From positions 165,256,118 through 165,320,117 of the forward strand of contig OZ023265.1 of NCBI GenBank assembly GCA_964006375.1: a stretch of DNA of 64,000 nt. Reading direction: 5' to 3'. This stretch comes from Tillus elongatus (taxonomy: Eukaryota > Arthropoda > Insecta > Coleoptera > Cleridae). Positions 25,490 to 38,397 of the stretch are shown here, piece by piece; position 1 is the stretch's first letter, and each line of letters starts with the position of its first letter. The notes beneath the pieces are model-generated. The model worked only from the letters and a program-made list of their open reading frames with translations. It had not been told where the DNA came from and searched no databases. The position numbers and the translations under genes were made by a program.

Positions 25490-26215
25490 GGGCGTTAGCG
25501 GGCAAGTATAAGCTTTGGACGCTTATGCTTATGTGGAAGTTGCTCATCGTAGGCGGTGGCACTACGGATAAGAGCGTTTGGGTGAGAAGCGGCTCTTGCG
25601 AACTGATTTTGGGATAGTTGAGTTATAAACTGAAGTATCGAAGGCATTTACAGATCAGAGTGAATCTGACTGTTTCTGACAAACCATGGCGCTACGGTAA
25701 CCATTCTCAGAATTTTATTCTGGATGATTTGAAGGGTCTTGATGTGTGTTGCGGCCGCGGTGGCCCATGCAGGGGATGCATATGTCGAGGCTAGCCGGAT
25801 GATGACTTTGTACATGAGCAATTACATTGTTCATGGACAATTTGGAATTTCTATTTAGAAGTGGGAACAGCTTCGAGATGAACATCGAGGCTTTTCGTGG
25901 GACGTGTTGGACATGGGGGCGCCATGTTAAGTGTTTGTCGAGGAAAACCCCGAAGTATTTGGCGGAATCTTGCCAGGGACTTAGACGGTTGTCTAATCAT
26001 ACGTATTGTGAGGTGTGTGTCTCCTCTTGGAAAATAGGACTGCTGAACATTTATCGGGGTTTATGGCTAGAAGGGATTTCCTATACCAGCCTTGCAGCTC
26101 GATCACGGCGGTCTGAAGTCATTCGGTTATTATCCTCGTCTGTGTGGAGCTGCTGAATATTGTAGTGTCGTCTGCGTATAGTGCGTATGTCACGTTTGGG
26201 GGCGGTGTCGGAATG
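25490..26215 (-). pseudogene. Second LINE family (jockey-like) RT and C-terminal remnant
   Basis: The complement reads TPPPNVTYALYADDTTIFSS (palm C with YADD intact), then one stop, LLAINPDKCSAVLFSKRR, SAKYFGVFLDKHLTWRPHVQ and KLFPLLNRNSKLSMNN. In a shifted frame it ends with HPNALIRSATAYDEQLP. This is the RT thumb and C-terminus of a jockey-like ORF2, distinct from LINE copies A-F. Multiple stops and frameshifts mark it as old. The plus-strand open frame at 25827-26156 is its shadow. Confidence 0.75.
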
Positions 26216-26270
26216 TTGCGAAAATACACCTATAAAGTAATACGGCTATAGTAGCCAGCCTTCCAACACT

Positions 26271-26565
26271 AAGTGAGTGGTGAACGTGTCGCCACCTAGT
26301 TGCGGAACCAAGTAATATGTTGTCACGCCAGCTCCAAATAACACGAAGTGTTAAAAAATAGAGACTGTATACAACCAACTAACAATTTTAGTAAATTGTC
26401 AGCCCTGGCCCATTTCTACTCTAATAGAGATTTACTAAAATTTACTAAAATTGTTAGTTGGTTGTATACAGTCTATATTTTTTTAACACTTTTTGTTATT
26501 TGGAGCTGGCGTGACAACATACTACTTGGTTCCGCAACTAGGTGGCGACACGTTCACCACTCACT
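26271..26565. mobile_element. Fold-back miniature inverted-repeat element
   Basis: Two 125-base arms (26271-26395 and 26441-26565) are near-perfect inverse copies starting agtgagtggtgaacgtgtcg, with a 45-base loop. There is no coding capacity. No clear target duplication was found, so the superfamily is open. Confidence 0.85.
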
Positions 26566-26589
26566 AACTGTGATTATGAGTTCTAAAAT

Positions 26590-27046
26590 TCGGCTCATTT
26601 TGTCTGTGACACCGAAAATGTATGGAAAAAACGCTGTGTGTTATTGTGTGGACTCTGTCTGTTATTCGTCTTCCGATTACTTGGAAACCTATTATATTTT
26701 AACTACAAGCACACAAAAAGACAATAAATTCAATAGAAATCTGTATTGCCTCATTACCTGACTCAACAAGCACCTGCAATTCTTTTAATTCTCTAAGTCC
26801 CGTGACGAGAGACCCTGACTTAATTTACCGTGACCCGACTAATTACACTGAAAACAAAGCAGGTAGACGAAACGGTACATACAACACAAGACTTGCAACG
26901 AACTTCCAGATCTCTCTTAGGCCTACGGTTGAACACACTGATACCTTAGAGACGATCTATGGCGAGATTTGGGGAGTAGGCAGATTGAGGCCCTGTATTC
27001 GATCTACAACAACCCAACCCACCTTTGTCTACCGCTGTATATAATA
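26590..27046. other. No gene recognised
   Basis: Contains plus-strand frames (to 26761 and 26802-27044) without recognisable domains and without repeat partners in this window. These could be host-derived. Confidence 0.35.

Positions 27047-27115
<69 letters not shown>
27047..27115. repeat. (TA)n array
   Basis: TA tract followed by a minus-oriented A module. Confidence 0.97.
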
Positions 27116-27118
<3 letters not shown>

Positions 27119-27124
27119 ATATGA

Positions 27125-27265
27125 ATATTTTAACGGACCTTGGTTTTGGGTTCTAGGTCCCAAATTTGCGCTCATCTGAAAAAACTTTTTCACAAGTTTT
27201 TCATCGTGACCTGTCTATTAGCGAATTTTTCTAAATGAATTTTTCTTAGTGAAAATTCGCTCATA
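27125..27265 (-). repeat. A-module copy, minus orientation
   Basis: tgggttctaggtcccaaatt, gcgctcatctgaaaaaac, then tctattagcgaatttttc and gtgaaaattcgctc, the inverse of the usual A-module order. Confidence 0.6.
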
Positions 27266-27269
27266 GTCT

Positions 27270-27615
27270 TAGCTGAAAGAAGTTTGACATATTATGTTTT
27301 CCAAAAAGATAACAACTATTATAGATTTGACGTATTGAAATTTAATTCTCCTCTCACATCTAACATTTGAGTTATTGCCTACTTTTATTATGAGTCTCGA
27401 CCATACCGGCATAATAATGTAAAGAGTTGAACTAATCACAGTAAGGATAGTTGGTTGACCTATAAATTGAAAAGTAAAAGTGCCACCTGTTATAACCATT
27501 CATAGATCAAGTAAGAGGCCAAAAACGGAAACTTAGATAACACTGAAGAAATACCTGCTGTTAATTGAGCTAACCGAGTAAGCTGAACTACGGTACAAAG
27601 TCGGCTCCTATCTTT
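27270..27615. other. No gene recognised
   Basis: AT-rich; the minus frame at 27269-27499 shows no family signature. Confidence 0.35.
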
Positions 27616-27619
27616 TAAA

Positions 27620-28988
27620 ATATATTTCAACAACGCACCACGGGGGCTTACAGCCTAAATACTATCGTGCAATTGATGTGACATGTTGGTGCCAATTGAG
27701 ATTTCGATCCACAGAAATGCCAACAAGTGAAAAGGACTCATTACTTTGAATAACTTGGTTGTTCATTGTGATGGGTCTAGGACTGGTGTATCTCTTATGA
27801 CATAAATGTCAGGACTGAGATTTGGTGGGGTTGAATTGTACAAGATTTCTACTTCCCCAGTCTAATATTTTTTTGGAGTTCCACGAAGACAGAACACTCC
27901 ATGAGTCTGCGATCCTCATCTAATTGGGCTAAAGAGACAGGCTTACAATATTGTATATTTGAGTGGAGGGTGCTGTCGTCCGCGTAACTGTGAACTGGGT
28001 TGGATGTGCTAGAGAGGAGGTCATTGATGTGGAGAAGAAACAAAGTAGGGGCTAAAGCTTAATCTTGAGGAACTCCTGCATTAATTTGATACAGTTTAGA
28101 GAAATGGCCATCCACGACAACAGAAATGCTCCGGTTTGAGAGGAAATTTGCTGTCCAGATACAGAGTTTTGGTGGTAAGCCGTAGGCCGGTAATTTATTA
28201 AACAGCGCTGCGTGCCAGACCTGGTCGAATTCTTTGGATATGTCTAGAGCGACAATCTGGGATTCACCGTGTAGTTCCATAGACTGGTTCCAAGAATGGG
28301 TGACAAAGAAAAGGAGGTCGGCCGTTGATCTGCGCTGACGGAATTCATACTGCCTGTCGTGGATTAGACTGTGTTTTTTAAGAAATTTTAGTAATTCGGT
28401 GTTTATATACTTTTCCGTCACTTTAGAGACGACTGAAATGAGAGAAATAGGCCGCTTTGGATCCTTTTTTGGGGACGGGTTGTACTCGAGCAGTTTTCCA
28501 GTTACCAGGGAATATCTCTCTATTGTAGGATGTCTGAAACAGACGAGTCAGGACAGGAGCATGTTTTGGTGCGCATTTTTTGAGAACAATTGCTGAGATA
28601 TCGTCAAGTCCAGAGGCTTTGCTGGTATTAAGAGAATAGAGCACCTTTCGTACCATTTTAGTTTTGAAAATGATATCCGTCATTTTATGCGCGACTTTGG
28701 GGACTTTTGGTGGTTGAACATTTGGAGGTGGGTTGAGAGTAATTGCCGGCGAACAACGAGGCAAAAAGTTCAGCCTTGCCCAGGGCGGTAGAAACAATTT
28801 CATCCCCTTAAACAAGGGGTGGGAACGTGCTCTTGTAGAAATTATTCCTAATAGATTTAGCAAGAGTCCAGAAGGGTTTGCTGCTGTTGTAGATTGAGAG
28901 GACTTTGTTTTTAATGTGGCTATTAAACGAGTTTTTTGCCTCAGAAAGATTGCGGACATAGCGGTTTCTCGCGTCGTTAAATGCTTAA
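27620..28988 (-). mobile_element. LINE copy F, with internal deletion
   Basis: The 3' end tatatttcaacaacgcacc (27620) jumps at about 27667 from the 3' UTR straight to the thumb region (caattgatgtgacatg), so roughly the C-terminal third of ORF2 is deleted. The 5' end is at about 28985, in the linker upstream of the RT. Confidence 0.87.
27668..28985 (-). pseudogene. LINE reverse transcriptase (copy F), broken into three frames
   Basis: 28423-28959 carries the linker and KASGLDDISAIVLKKCA; 28059-28421 carries YEFRQRRSTADLLFFVTHSW, DISKEFDQVWHAALFNKL and VVDGHFSKLYQINAGVPQD; 27849-28043 carries MFLLHINDLLSSTSNPVH and YADDSTLH. Compared with copy C, about 15 bases around the LPSNYRP motif are lost near 28450, and a stop or frame change separates VPQ from LFLLHIND. 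Palm aspartates remain. Confidence 0.85.
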
Positions 28989-28989
28989 C

Positions 28990-30135
28990 GCAAAAGGCTG
29001 GGGTAGTATCATTGCGCTACAAGTGACTCTACGTAGACCTTATTAAATGTGCATTACGTTACGTTGGAAATCGGCAATAATAATTTTACGAAGAATTAAA
29101 AAATACTTAAACATGCGTTATGTATACGTTACCAACCTGCCACACTAAGAAGCCTGTCTTATTTTATCAGCTTAACTAACCTTTCTTAAAAGTACCTACT
29201 TAGGAGATTAGCATTATTTCGGTATCTACCTGCCGCCACAAGCGAATTATTAACTTGGCCATAACGGCTTGTATATTTATTGGAGTTAGGATTTAACTTA
29301 CTAAAATTCAGTGAAGTTTGAGTCCTGCCCTGTCTGAAGTCATCTATTGAGTCTCCTATTAGAATTTGCCTGTTGTTTGTGCGACATTCATTACAGAATA
29401 TGCAGGTTAACTATTGCAATAATTAATGTATAATTAATTAAAAGTTGAAGCAATTAGAGATCTACTGCTGCTCTTCATTCTCTCCACCCCTCTCGCCCTC
29501 ATCACTCTAAATCCAAGTCTCTCACAATAATTCAGCTCTTCGTCTCTCAAGAAAGTCAAGTATTTATTAAAATTGATGTTTTACATAAGCAATTAAATAT
29601 TTCGTAATTCTCTAATTTAAATGTCGTAACGACAAAAACGATTGACTTTATTTTACTACCAGCTGTGGTCCACCGCTATTATAATGACATAATCCGGAGA
29701 TAATGACATTTTACTAACTCAAACTGTCATAAACTTGTTTTTTTTTAAATGGAAACCATAGTTGGCTGTGGCTCCATTTAATAGGTCTTTTTTTCCTCTT
29801 TACATTGATATGAAATACTATATGATTATTCTAAGAAATAAAAATTTTACAATGGTTTTATTTTTTTCAATAACATTGTTTACCACGGAAACGGTTGTTT
29901 ATTTCAAAAAGCCTGGAAAGTTAAAACGCCAAAATTGAGAATTATGGTAGGAGTACAATTATGAGTGAAAAATACGAAAAGAAATGACTAACAAGCTCCT
30001 AGATATGTGTCTAAGTTTATTTCGTTAAAATGTGAGCAAAAAATCCATTGTAAATCAAAATTGTTTTGTGTAAATAGTAACGTTAGACGCTTAACATGTA
30101 CTACGAGATATAGCTGCTAGCTTCTTGTACGTATA
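28990..30135. other. No gene or repeat recognised
   Basis: AT-rich sequence without a protein-like frame, TIR or repeat partner in the window. This is one of the longer stretches that could be unique host intergenic or intronic DNA. Confidence 0.4.
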
Positions 30136-30465
30136 TATCCGGCGTAGCCCAGTTGGGTAAGCCGGGTACATCGGATAGTCGACTCCAAAATGACGAGTTA
30201 TAATCCTAGTTAGTGACTTTACTTTTTATCATTTTTTTTTTAAATCTCATTCAACTTTACCGTTATCTAATCATATTGTTGTTATTCCGATGATTTTTTA
30301 GCAAGTTTTTGTATAAAAAATAATCTGTTAAAGAGGAGATGAAAGTTTTAGGACTAAATTCAATTTAAATAGCATATCTGGTTGTTTGTTCTTGCCCTGA
30401 CTTAGTGAAACCGTTGCATATTTAATACAGTCGTAGGCTTCTCCCGTGGCTTCACAAATGCCTGT
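30136..30465 (+). mobile_element. tRNA-derived SINE family 2, copy a
   Basis: The tRNA-like head tagcccagttgggtaagcc with taatcctagttagtgac (degenerate B box) is followed by actttaccgttatctaatca, tattccgatgattttttagc and tctggttgtttgttcttgcc. The body matches 41165-41515 in inverse. The anticodon-arm region is too altered for a functional tRNA. Confidence 0.7.
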
Positions 30466-30474
30466 TTTAGTGAA

Positions 30475-30589
30475 TTTTCTTTAAAAAAATCACTAATGAG
30501 GAGATCCCGACTTTTAAATTTAGAATAAATTTCTTGAAATGAGCCCTAACTAGGCCCCCTAGAACCCATATCCAGGCTCAGTTTTAATG
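30475..30589 (+). repeat. A-module copy leading into a (TA)n array
   Basis: aatcactaatgaggagatcc and ccctagaacccatatccagg, directly upstream of the TA array that hosts the provirus. Confidence 0.75.
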
Positions 30590-30964
<375 letters not shown>

Positions 30965-30965
<1 letters not shown>

Positions 30966-30978
30966 GGCGCTGCATAGA
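30965..30978 (+). promoter_or_regulatory. Primer-binding site
   Basis: tggcgctgcatag directly abuts the LTR. TGGCGC is the usual start of the tRNA-complementary primer site in errantiviruses. The rest does not let me name the tRNA. Confidence 0.6.
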
Positions 30979-31153
30979 ACAGTATTGCACATCGAAACCT
31001 GATTTTGGCAAGCTTTAAATCTTCGTAAAATTAGTTTCGGTCTTTTTTCTAAAAGTTTATGTGCAACATCGAACATCCACACCGGTGCAAGTCAGTCCAC
31101 ACTGCCAGAGGGAAATCAGCGAGAAACCAATAGCAGAAGTACCAATGAGCTTC

Positions 31154-31161
31154 CTGTAAGT
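31154..31161 (+). promoter_or_regulatory. Possible splice donor in the leader
   Basis: ctgtaagt in the leader upstream of gag matches the consensus donor. In errantiviruses env is expressed from a spliced RNA, so a leader donor is expected. No acceptor was verified. Confidence 0.35.
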
Positions 31162-31311
31162 TTCCTCCAATATTTTTATCTGTGCATTCATATCGTATCT
31201 ATTTTACATTTATACCTTATATAATTTTGTTCAATAATTCCTATTCGCGCTCTATTTTTCAATTCACCCTGTAATACTTAACAACCATTACTTGTTCATG
31301 TATGTTGTGTA

Positions 31312-32511
31312 ATGATAAGAGATAGATCACCTATTAGGAAAAGAGAACCTATATTAGAATTAGAGGAACACAATTTTAATCAATTAAGTTTAAATAATTT
31401 AGAAATGGCAAATAATCACATTGCCGAATTTTCACAAGCTGCTATCATGATTCCCGAATATTCCGGTGGACAGAAGCATCTTGCTTATTTCATTAAACAA
31501 TGCGAACTTTATATTACTAGTTATAGAAGGCCAGAAGCCGAAACACACGCAAATCGAATGTTACTAGAATTTATAAAAGCTAAAATCACTGGTAACGCTC
31601 GTGACGTGTTAATTAGTTTAGAAAACCATACATGGGAAAATATAAAATTTGCTTTAAAAAATCAGTTTTCAGACCCCCGTTCAGAAAATCTTTTATTTAA
31701 TGATTTAAATACTAGCTTTATGACTAAATCACAAACTATTCAGGAATATTTCAATGTAATTAAAGAAAAGCTAAAGATTTTAATTGAACATGTAGATATA
31801 CAAGATTTAGTAAACGATGTAAAAACGTACAAGAAAGAATTTTATCAACAAAATGCAGTGGCAGCATTTAAAGCGGGTGTAATAGAACCGTACTTCTCAC
31901 ATCTCAGATTAGTTAGTGTTAATACTCTTGATTCACTTATGTTAGAATGTAATAGGATAGATAACAAGATTATACAGTCGAATTTCATTAATAGCCTGAG
32001 AAACAAAAATAATACGAAAACAAATCATAACACACCTGTACAACATAGACAGACGTATACCCAAAAACCAATATTTCCAGCATTTCCCCAAATTTACAAC
32101 AAACCACAACAAATCACACAACAAAGGCAACCGTTTCCTTCTCAGCCGATTTCTAACATAAGACCTGTTCAAAATTTTAATAAAAATATACAACACGCTC
32201 CAACTCAATTGAGTAGAGGAACGACACCCATGTCAATAAGCAACCAAACTCCCTTAAGAAATACACGACAAATGCCCCAAAGAAACCACTTTATACCCCA
32301 ATCTAGGCCCACGTTTCAACATCAAGAACTCTTTAACCAAGAGGACCTACCACTAGATCATTCTGACGAATACCCTTATGACGACCGACCCTCTGACGAA
32401 AATATAGAGAATTTCCTGAACCAACTGAAACTTTTACAAATTACAACACCAATCCAAATCAGGATTTTCACGAAACAGCCTCGGAAAACTAATCTATTTA
32501 GATATAAATAA
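31312..32511 (+). pseudogene. gag: Errantivirus-like Gag (399 residues in this frame)
   Basis: Starts at an ATG about 350 bases after the primer-binding site. The N-terminal half has the helical capsid-like region of gypsy-group Gag (AAIMIPEYSGGQKHLAYFIK, RMLLEFIKAKITGNARDVL and LKNQFSDPRSENLLFNDLN, residues about 45-140). The C-terminal third is Gln/Asn/Pro-rich with TPMSISNQT and then a short acidic stretch (DLPLDHSDEYPYDD), as in errantiviruses, and has no zinc knuckle. The last 30 or so residues look out of frame: the frame two bases on gives a more Gag-like tail ending in a stop just before pol. A small indel near 32415 is therefore inferred. It normally packages the genomic RNA. Confidence 0.85.
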
Positions 32512-33151
32512 TATTGTTAATACCCCTAAATTACCGTTTTTTGTCATACCAAGTCTAAATTTAAAAGTATTGATTGATTCCGGAGCATCAGATAGTATCA
32601 TAAATCCAGGACCGGCTTACGAGTTATTTAAAAAATTTATTTATAAGGAACCATTTTCAATGAAATCAGTTAACCAGATAACCCATGGTGAAGACAACGT
32701 AAGGTATCCTATTTTACAAGAATTTAATATTAATTACCAATTTCCAATGCGTGTCATGCAATGGCACCATCGATTTGACGCGCTTATAGGGTCAGCTCAT
32801 CTTACAAAATTAAAAGGAAATATCGATTATAATAAACAAATTTTAACTCTAGGAAACCAAAAAATACCATTTTACCTTGAAATTAATCCACTGAATTTTA
32901 CACCTTTCAAACAAATTTGCGAAAATTATGTATCAGTCCCTGTAAATATAGAAAAAGGCACAGTAGTTTTACCACGTATTGAAGAAACAAATGTTTTAAT
33001 TTACGAGTCAATAGCTGAAGCAAAAGATGGATATTGTAGAGTGCCCATAATAAAGAAAAATCCAAATTCAATTTGTGTCGAAAGTATAATGATATTTTTT
33101 ATCATGAAGACTCAGATCTCTCTTTCACCAATGCAATTAAACATAAAATAA
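32470..33151 (+). pseudogene. pol: Errantivirus-like protease region
   Basis: The catalytic LIDSGASDSIINP (Asp-Ser-Gly) is at about 32565-32605, preceded by a beta-strand-like KLPFFVIPSLNLK. The frame is already open before the codon at 32570, so that position is not a true start. The segment then reads RFDALIGSAHLTKLKGNIDY, with an IG flap-like motif. It is expected to be made by a -1 shift from Gag. The frame loses register with the RT at about 33075, where one base too many or too few separates it from the next open frame, so the polyprotein is broken here. Confidence 0.85.
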
Positions 33152-35724
33152 GAACTAAAGACGATGAAGTTGTTCACACCAAATCATACCGATACCCTTT
33201 TCATTTACGTGAAGAAGTCCAAAACCAAATTCAAAAACTCTTAGACAACAAAATAATTAGACCCTCAATATCACCCTACTCAAGTCCGATATGGATTGTC
33301 CCGAAGCGTCAAGACGCTTCTGGAAAAAAGAAATGGCGCTTAGTGATCGATTATCGTAAACTTAACGAGAAAACGATCGATGACAAGTACCCATTACCTC
33401 GTATCGAAGAAATTTTAGATAATTTGGGACGCTGCTCCTATTTCACGACTCTCGATCTAGCACAAGGATTCCATCAAATTGAAATGGATCCTGGCAGTGT
33501 CGAAAAAACAGCATTCTCTGTAAATAATACCCATTATGAATGGATCCGAATGCCGTTCGGGTTGAAGGGGGCTCCTAGTACCTTTTCACGCCTAATGGAT
33601 AATGTATTAAGACCATATTTATACAAGTTTTGTTTCGTATATATGGATAATATTGTTATCTTCTCGAAATCCCTTCAAGAACACCTTTGTCACATAAAAA
33701 ATATATTTGATAAGTTAAAAGAGCGTAATCTAAAAATTCAGTTAGATAAGTCAGAATTTTTGCGTAAAGAGGTCGAATTTTTAGGCCATCTGGTCAATGT
33801 CCGTGGGATCGAACCGAACCCATCAAAAATAACTGCCATTCAGAATTATCCAATACCAAAGACAAATAAAGAAATAAGAACATTTTTAGGATTAACAGGG
33901 TATTATAGACGCTTTATTCCAAATTACGCTAAAGTAGTATTCCCCATCAATAAATATTTAAAAAAGGATACCAAAATAAATATTCACGACCCGGAATATG
34001 TTGACGCATTCCAAAAAATAAAAGAATTAATTACAAATTCTCCTGTCCTGACCTACCCCGATTTTTCTAAACAATTTCATTTAACCACTGACGCAAGCAA
34101 TATAGCTATAGGTGGAGTATTGTCACAAAATAATAAACCAATTGCGTTTTACTCAAGAACACTAAATTCAGCCGAGAGAAATTATTCGACCATTGAAAAA
34201 GAGTTATTATCCATAGTAGAAAATACAAAACATTTTAGACCATATCTCTTTGGACAAAAATTTATTATAGAAACTGACCACAAACCGCTTGTTTGGCTAT
34301 TTTCAATTAAGGAACCAAACTCACGGCTAGTTAAATGGCGACTAAGATTAGAGGAATTTAATTACGAGATAAAATACAAGAAAGGCAAAGATAACGTAGT
34401 GGCTGATGCCTTATCGCGAATCGAAATTAACGCGATCGAAGACGACTTTGACCTGGAATCAATAATTAATAACGTAGACCCTGATGAAGACAGAGAAAGA
34501 GAAATAATTAACGAACTAGAAAACGACGCAAACAATGCCTCTACTAGCACGACTAATAACCTACCTGAAAGCAATGACTCACAGACACAACACTCGTCTG
34601 CAGAAAATCAAATTTTCAAAATACCTATATCAGAAAATCCAGTCAATTATTTTTCCAGACGAATAATTTTAGATTACGGACCAAAATATGACACACGCAA
34701 ATTAAAAATATTTAAGTTCGAAACAATACATGTAAAGGTTCAACTCAATTACGAATTAAGACAAATAAATGACTTCTTGAAACAATTTATTGATCCAAAA
34801 TTCACTTACGGAATTTTCTGTAAACATGATAGACTATTCAAATATTTCACTGCTGTTTCTTCAACATTATTTAATAGTTCTGTTAAAATAATAAAATCTA
34901 ACGAATTTTTACAAGACGTTGAAAAACAAGAAACTCAACAACAAATTATAGACGAATATCACACACGAAACCACAATGGCATTAACGAGACTTATCAACA
35001 TTTAAAACAAAAATATTTTTGGCCTAATATGAAAAATTATATAAACGCTTTTATTAATAAATGCTCAATTTGCCTTCAGACAAAATACGAAAGAAATCCG
35101 TACAAACCACCATTTTCAGGTCCCCTTCTAGCTAAACGCCCTTTTGAAGTGATACACATTGACACCTTCAGTTTCGATAATTGTAAATTCCTAACTATCA
35201 TAGATTTATTCTCCAAATATGTGCAGGCGTATTATATAACTGATGGATCCGCAATTTCCGTGTTAAATAAACTTAGACACTATTTTTCCCATCATAATCA
35301 TCCCCTAAAAATAGTAGCTGACGCTGGCAAAGAATTTTCGAATACTACCCTTAAAGAATACTGTAATTTATTTAATATTAATCTTCACATAACAACCCCC
35401 CAAAATCCTAACTCAAATTTACCAGTAGAGCGACTGCACTCAACTCTTGTAGAAAAATTGCGAATTCTTAAATTACAAAACCCACAAGAGAGGCCTGCAA
35501 CCCTAATGATAACAGCAACCCTTATTTACAACCAGTCTATTCATTCGACAACTGGGTATTCACCTTTTACATTACTATACGGCCCCTACGACGACTTACC
35601 AACAGTCACACCTGAAACTACCCTTTACGAAGAATACAATAACAATAGGCTCAAAGAAATAATGCCTTTTTTTCGACAGTGTATATCAGAAACAAAAAGT
35701 AAGTGGAGACAAAAGAATTTCTAA
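33073..35724 (+). pseudogene. pol: Errantivirus-like Pol: RT, RNase H and integrase (883 residues)
   Basis: RT (residues about 15-255) shows IWIVPKRQDASGKKKWRLVI, DYRKLNEKTIDDKYPLPRI, FTTLDLAQGFHQIEMD and MPFGLKGAPSTFSRLMD. The catalytic box is YMDN (residues 190-193; Asn codon AAT at 33649), whereas the family has YxDD. RNase H (about 335-450) has TTDASNIAIGGVLSQ, STIEKELLS and ETDHKPLVW. Integrase has the H-H-C-C segment (HTRNHNGI to KCSICLQTK, about 630-675) and the core D (IHIDTF), D (ADAGKEF) and E (LPVERLHST) with 35 residues between the last two. A frame change near 35700 ends it early; a basic tail continues in another frame to about 36006. The Asn in the RT box probably abolishes polymerase activity. 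Confidence 0.95.
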
Positions 35725-35957
35725 AGCAAATGCGGACAGACAAACGACACCAGATTTACAAGAAACGACACAACTAGCTATTAGAGTACCAAAAGTAAGA
35801 AAAACAAATCCTCTTTATAAATTACGATCACATCCTAAACAAAAAGAAAACATTGTTACATTTTCTAAACCAAAAGCAAAAGCTCACGTTTCTAACATAA
35901 AAAGAGTAAGAAAGACTTTTTCGTTACAGGACAAAACTACTACTACTACAAACAACG

Positions 35958-36866
35958 ATGACCCTCAACCTGGTCCATCCACTTCAAATAACACCGATAA
36001 AAACTAACGGATATTTTAAAGAGTATTTAGGCATAGCAAAAATACTCAAACATTATCATAAATTTTATTTTTATTTTAATATTACCGATATAGAAATTAA
36101 TTATAACATATTATTAAAAAATTCTAAATTTTTAAACACTGGACAAATGTCTGCAAGTAACGAACGATATTTACTAATTTTAGATGACCATTTGTCACGA
36201 TTAAGTAATGAACTACAAAAACTATCAATGCACAGAACTAAACGCGGATTAATAAACGGAGCAGGCTCTTTAATTAAAATGATAACAGGAAATCTCGACC
36301 AAGAAGACTTGAAAGAAATCAATAAAAATTTAGATAACCTTTTCCAAAATCAAGAAGATATAATTACCCAAATTGATAATTTAAATTTATTTGCTAATAT
36401 AATCACACAAAGGTACGAAAAGGACCAAAAAATTATTAATCAAAATCTAGATCATATTTATCAGACTTTTTCCACTTTAGATAGCGAAAGAGAATTGTCG
36501 AGTAAAATTCATTTCCAAATTCACGTAGCTGTTAAATTACTCCATAATATAGAGATAATTCAAAGAACTATTTCCTTAAGTTTTAACGAAATTACTAATA
36601 TAGAGCTCTTTACCACTAGTGATCTGTTAAATATTATTGATCACTTAAAGTTAAGTCATGACAGAAATGAATTGATCGACTTTGACAAAAATCATGTTTT
36701 TAAGGTTGTAGAATTTACCAAATTTCATATATTATCGGTTAAGGATACGATTGTATGCCTTTTAAAAGTTCCTATCCTACATCCCAATCCTGGTTCTTAT
36801 TTTCGTGTTTATCCTATACCACAAAATTATATTCTCCTGGTACCACCCAGCTCATACTATTTAGAA

Positions 36867-36893
<27 letters not shown>
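35958..36893 (+). pseudogene. env: Errantivirus-like Env, C-terminally truncated
   Basis: 311 residues in this frame. A furin-type site RTKRG near residue 96 is followed by LINGAGSLIKMITGNLD and a long helical, Asn/Asp-rich region. This is the pattern of the F-like envelope of errantiviruses, a membrane fusion glycoprotein. No N-terminal signal peptide is evident in this frame, which starts inside the pol tail. No transmembrane anchor is present: after residue 305 or so (YYLE) the frame enters LTR sequence (acatgttgttttgaatcac) and stops at 36893. It is therefore truncated by the env/LTR deletion and could not be anchored in a membrane. Confidence 0.88.
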
Positions 36894-38045
<1,152 letters not shown>

Positions 38046-38397
38046 AACCTCATACTTTAATTTTGGCACATAGAATAGTCTATAAAAAAGTAAGATAATA
38101 CTAAAATAACTTTGTAACAATGCTGGGCCGTCATTAGTCATCGGCGTCATTATAGCACCTTCTCCAGGGCCTTTAACTTAAACACACCTCTAGTATCGCA
38201 GTCAGTTGAAGTAAACACCGATATTGTTGTACAAAAATCAAGCTCATTATGTTTTAGAGATACCTACATAGGTGGTTTGTCTTTCATGAAATATAAAACA
38301 AAGAAAAAGATACCCATGAGCAATTTCTGTCATTGCACAGGACGAAATCCTGCATGCTACAGTTGGTAAGAAGTAATAGTGGAAGATAGATATGAAG

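Noticed and set aside
25827..26156. 109-residue plus-strand frame
   Set aside because: The opposite strand encodes a LINE YADD region and thumb; this frame is its shadow.
36101..36322. Minus-strand frame of 73 residues within env
   Set aside because: Antisense of the env furin-site region.
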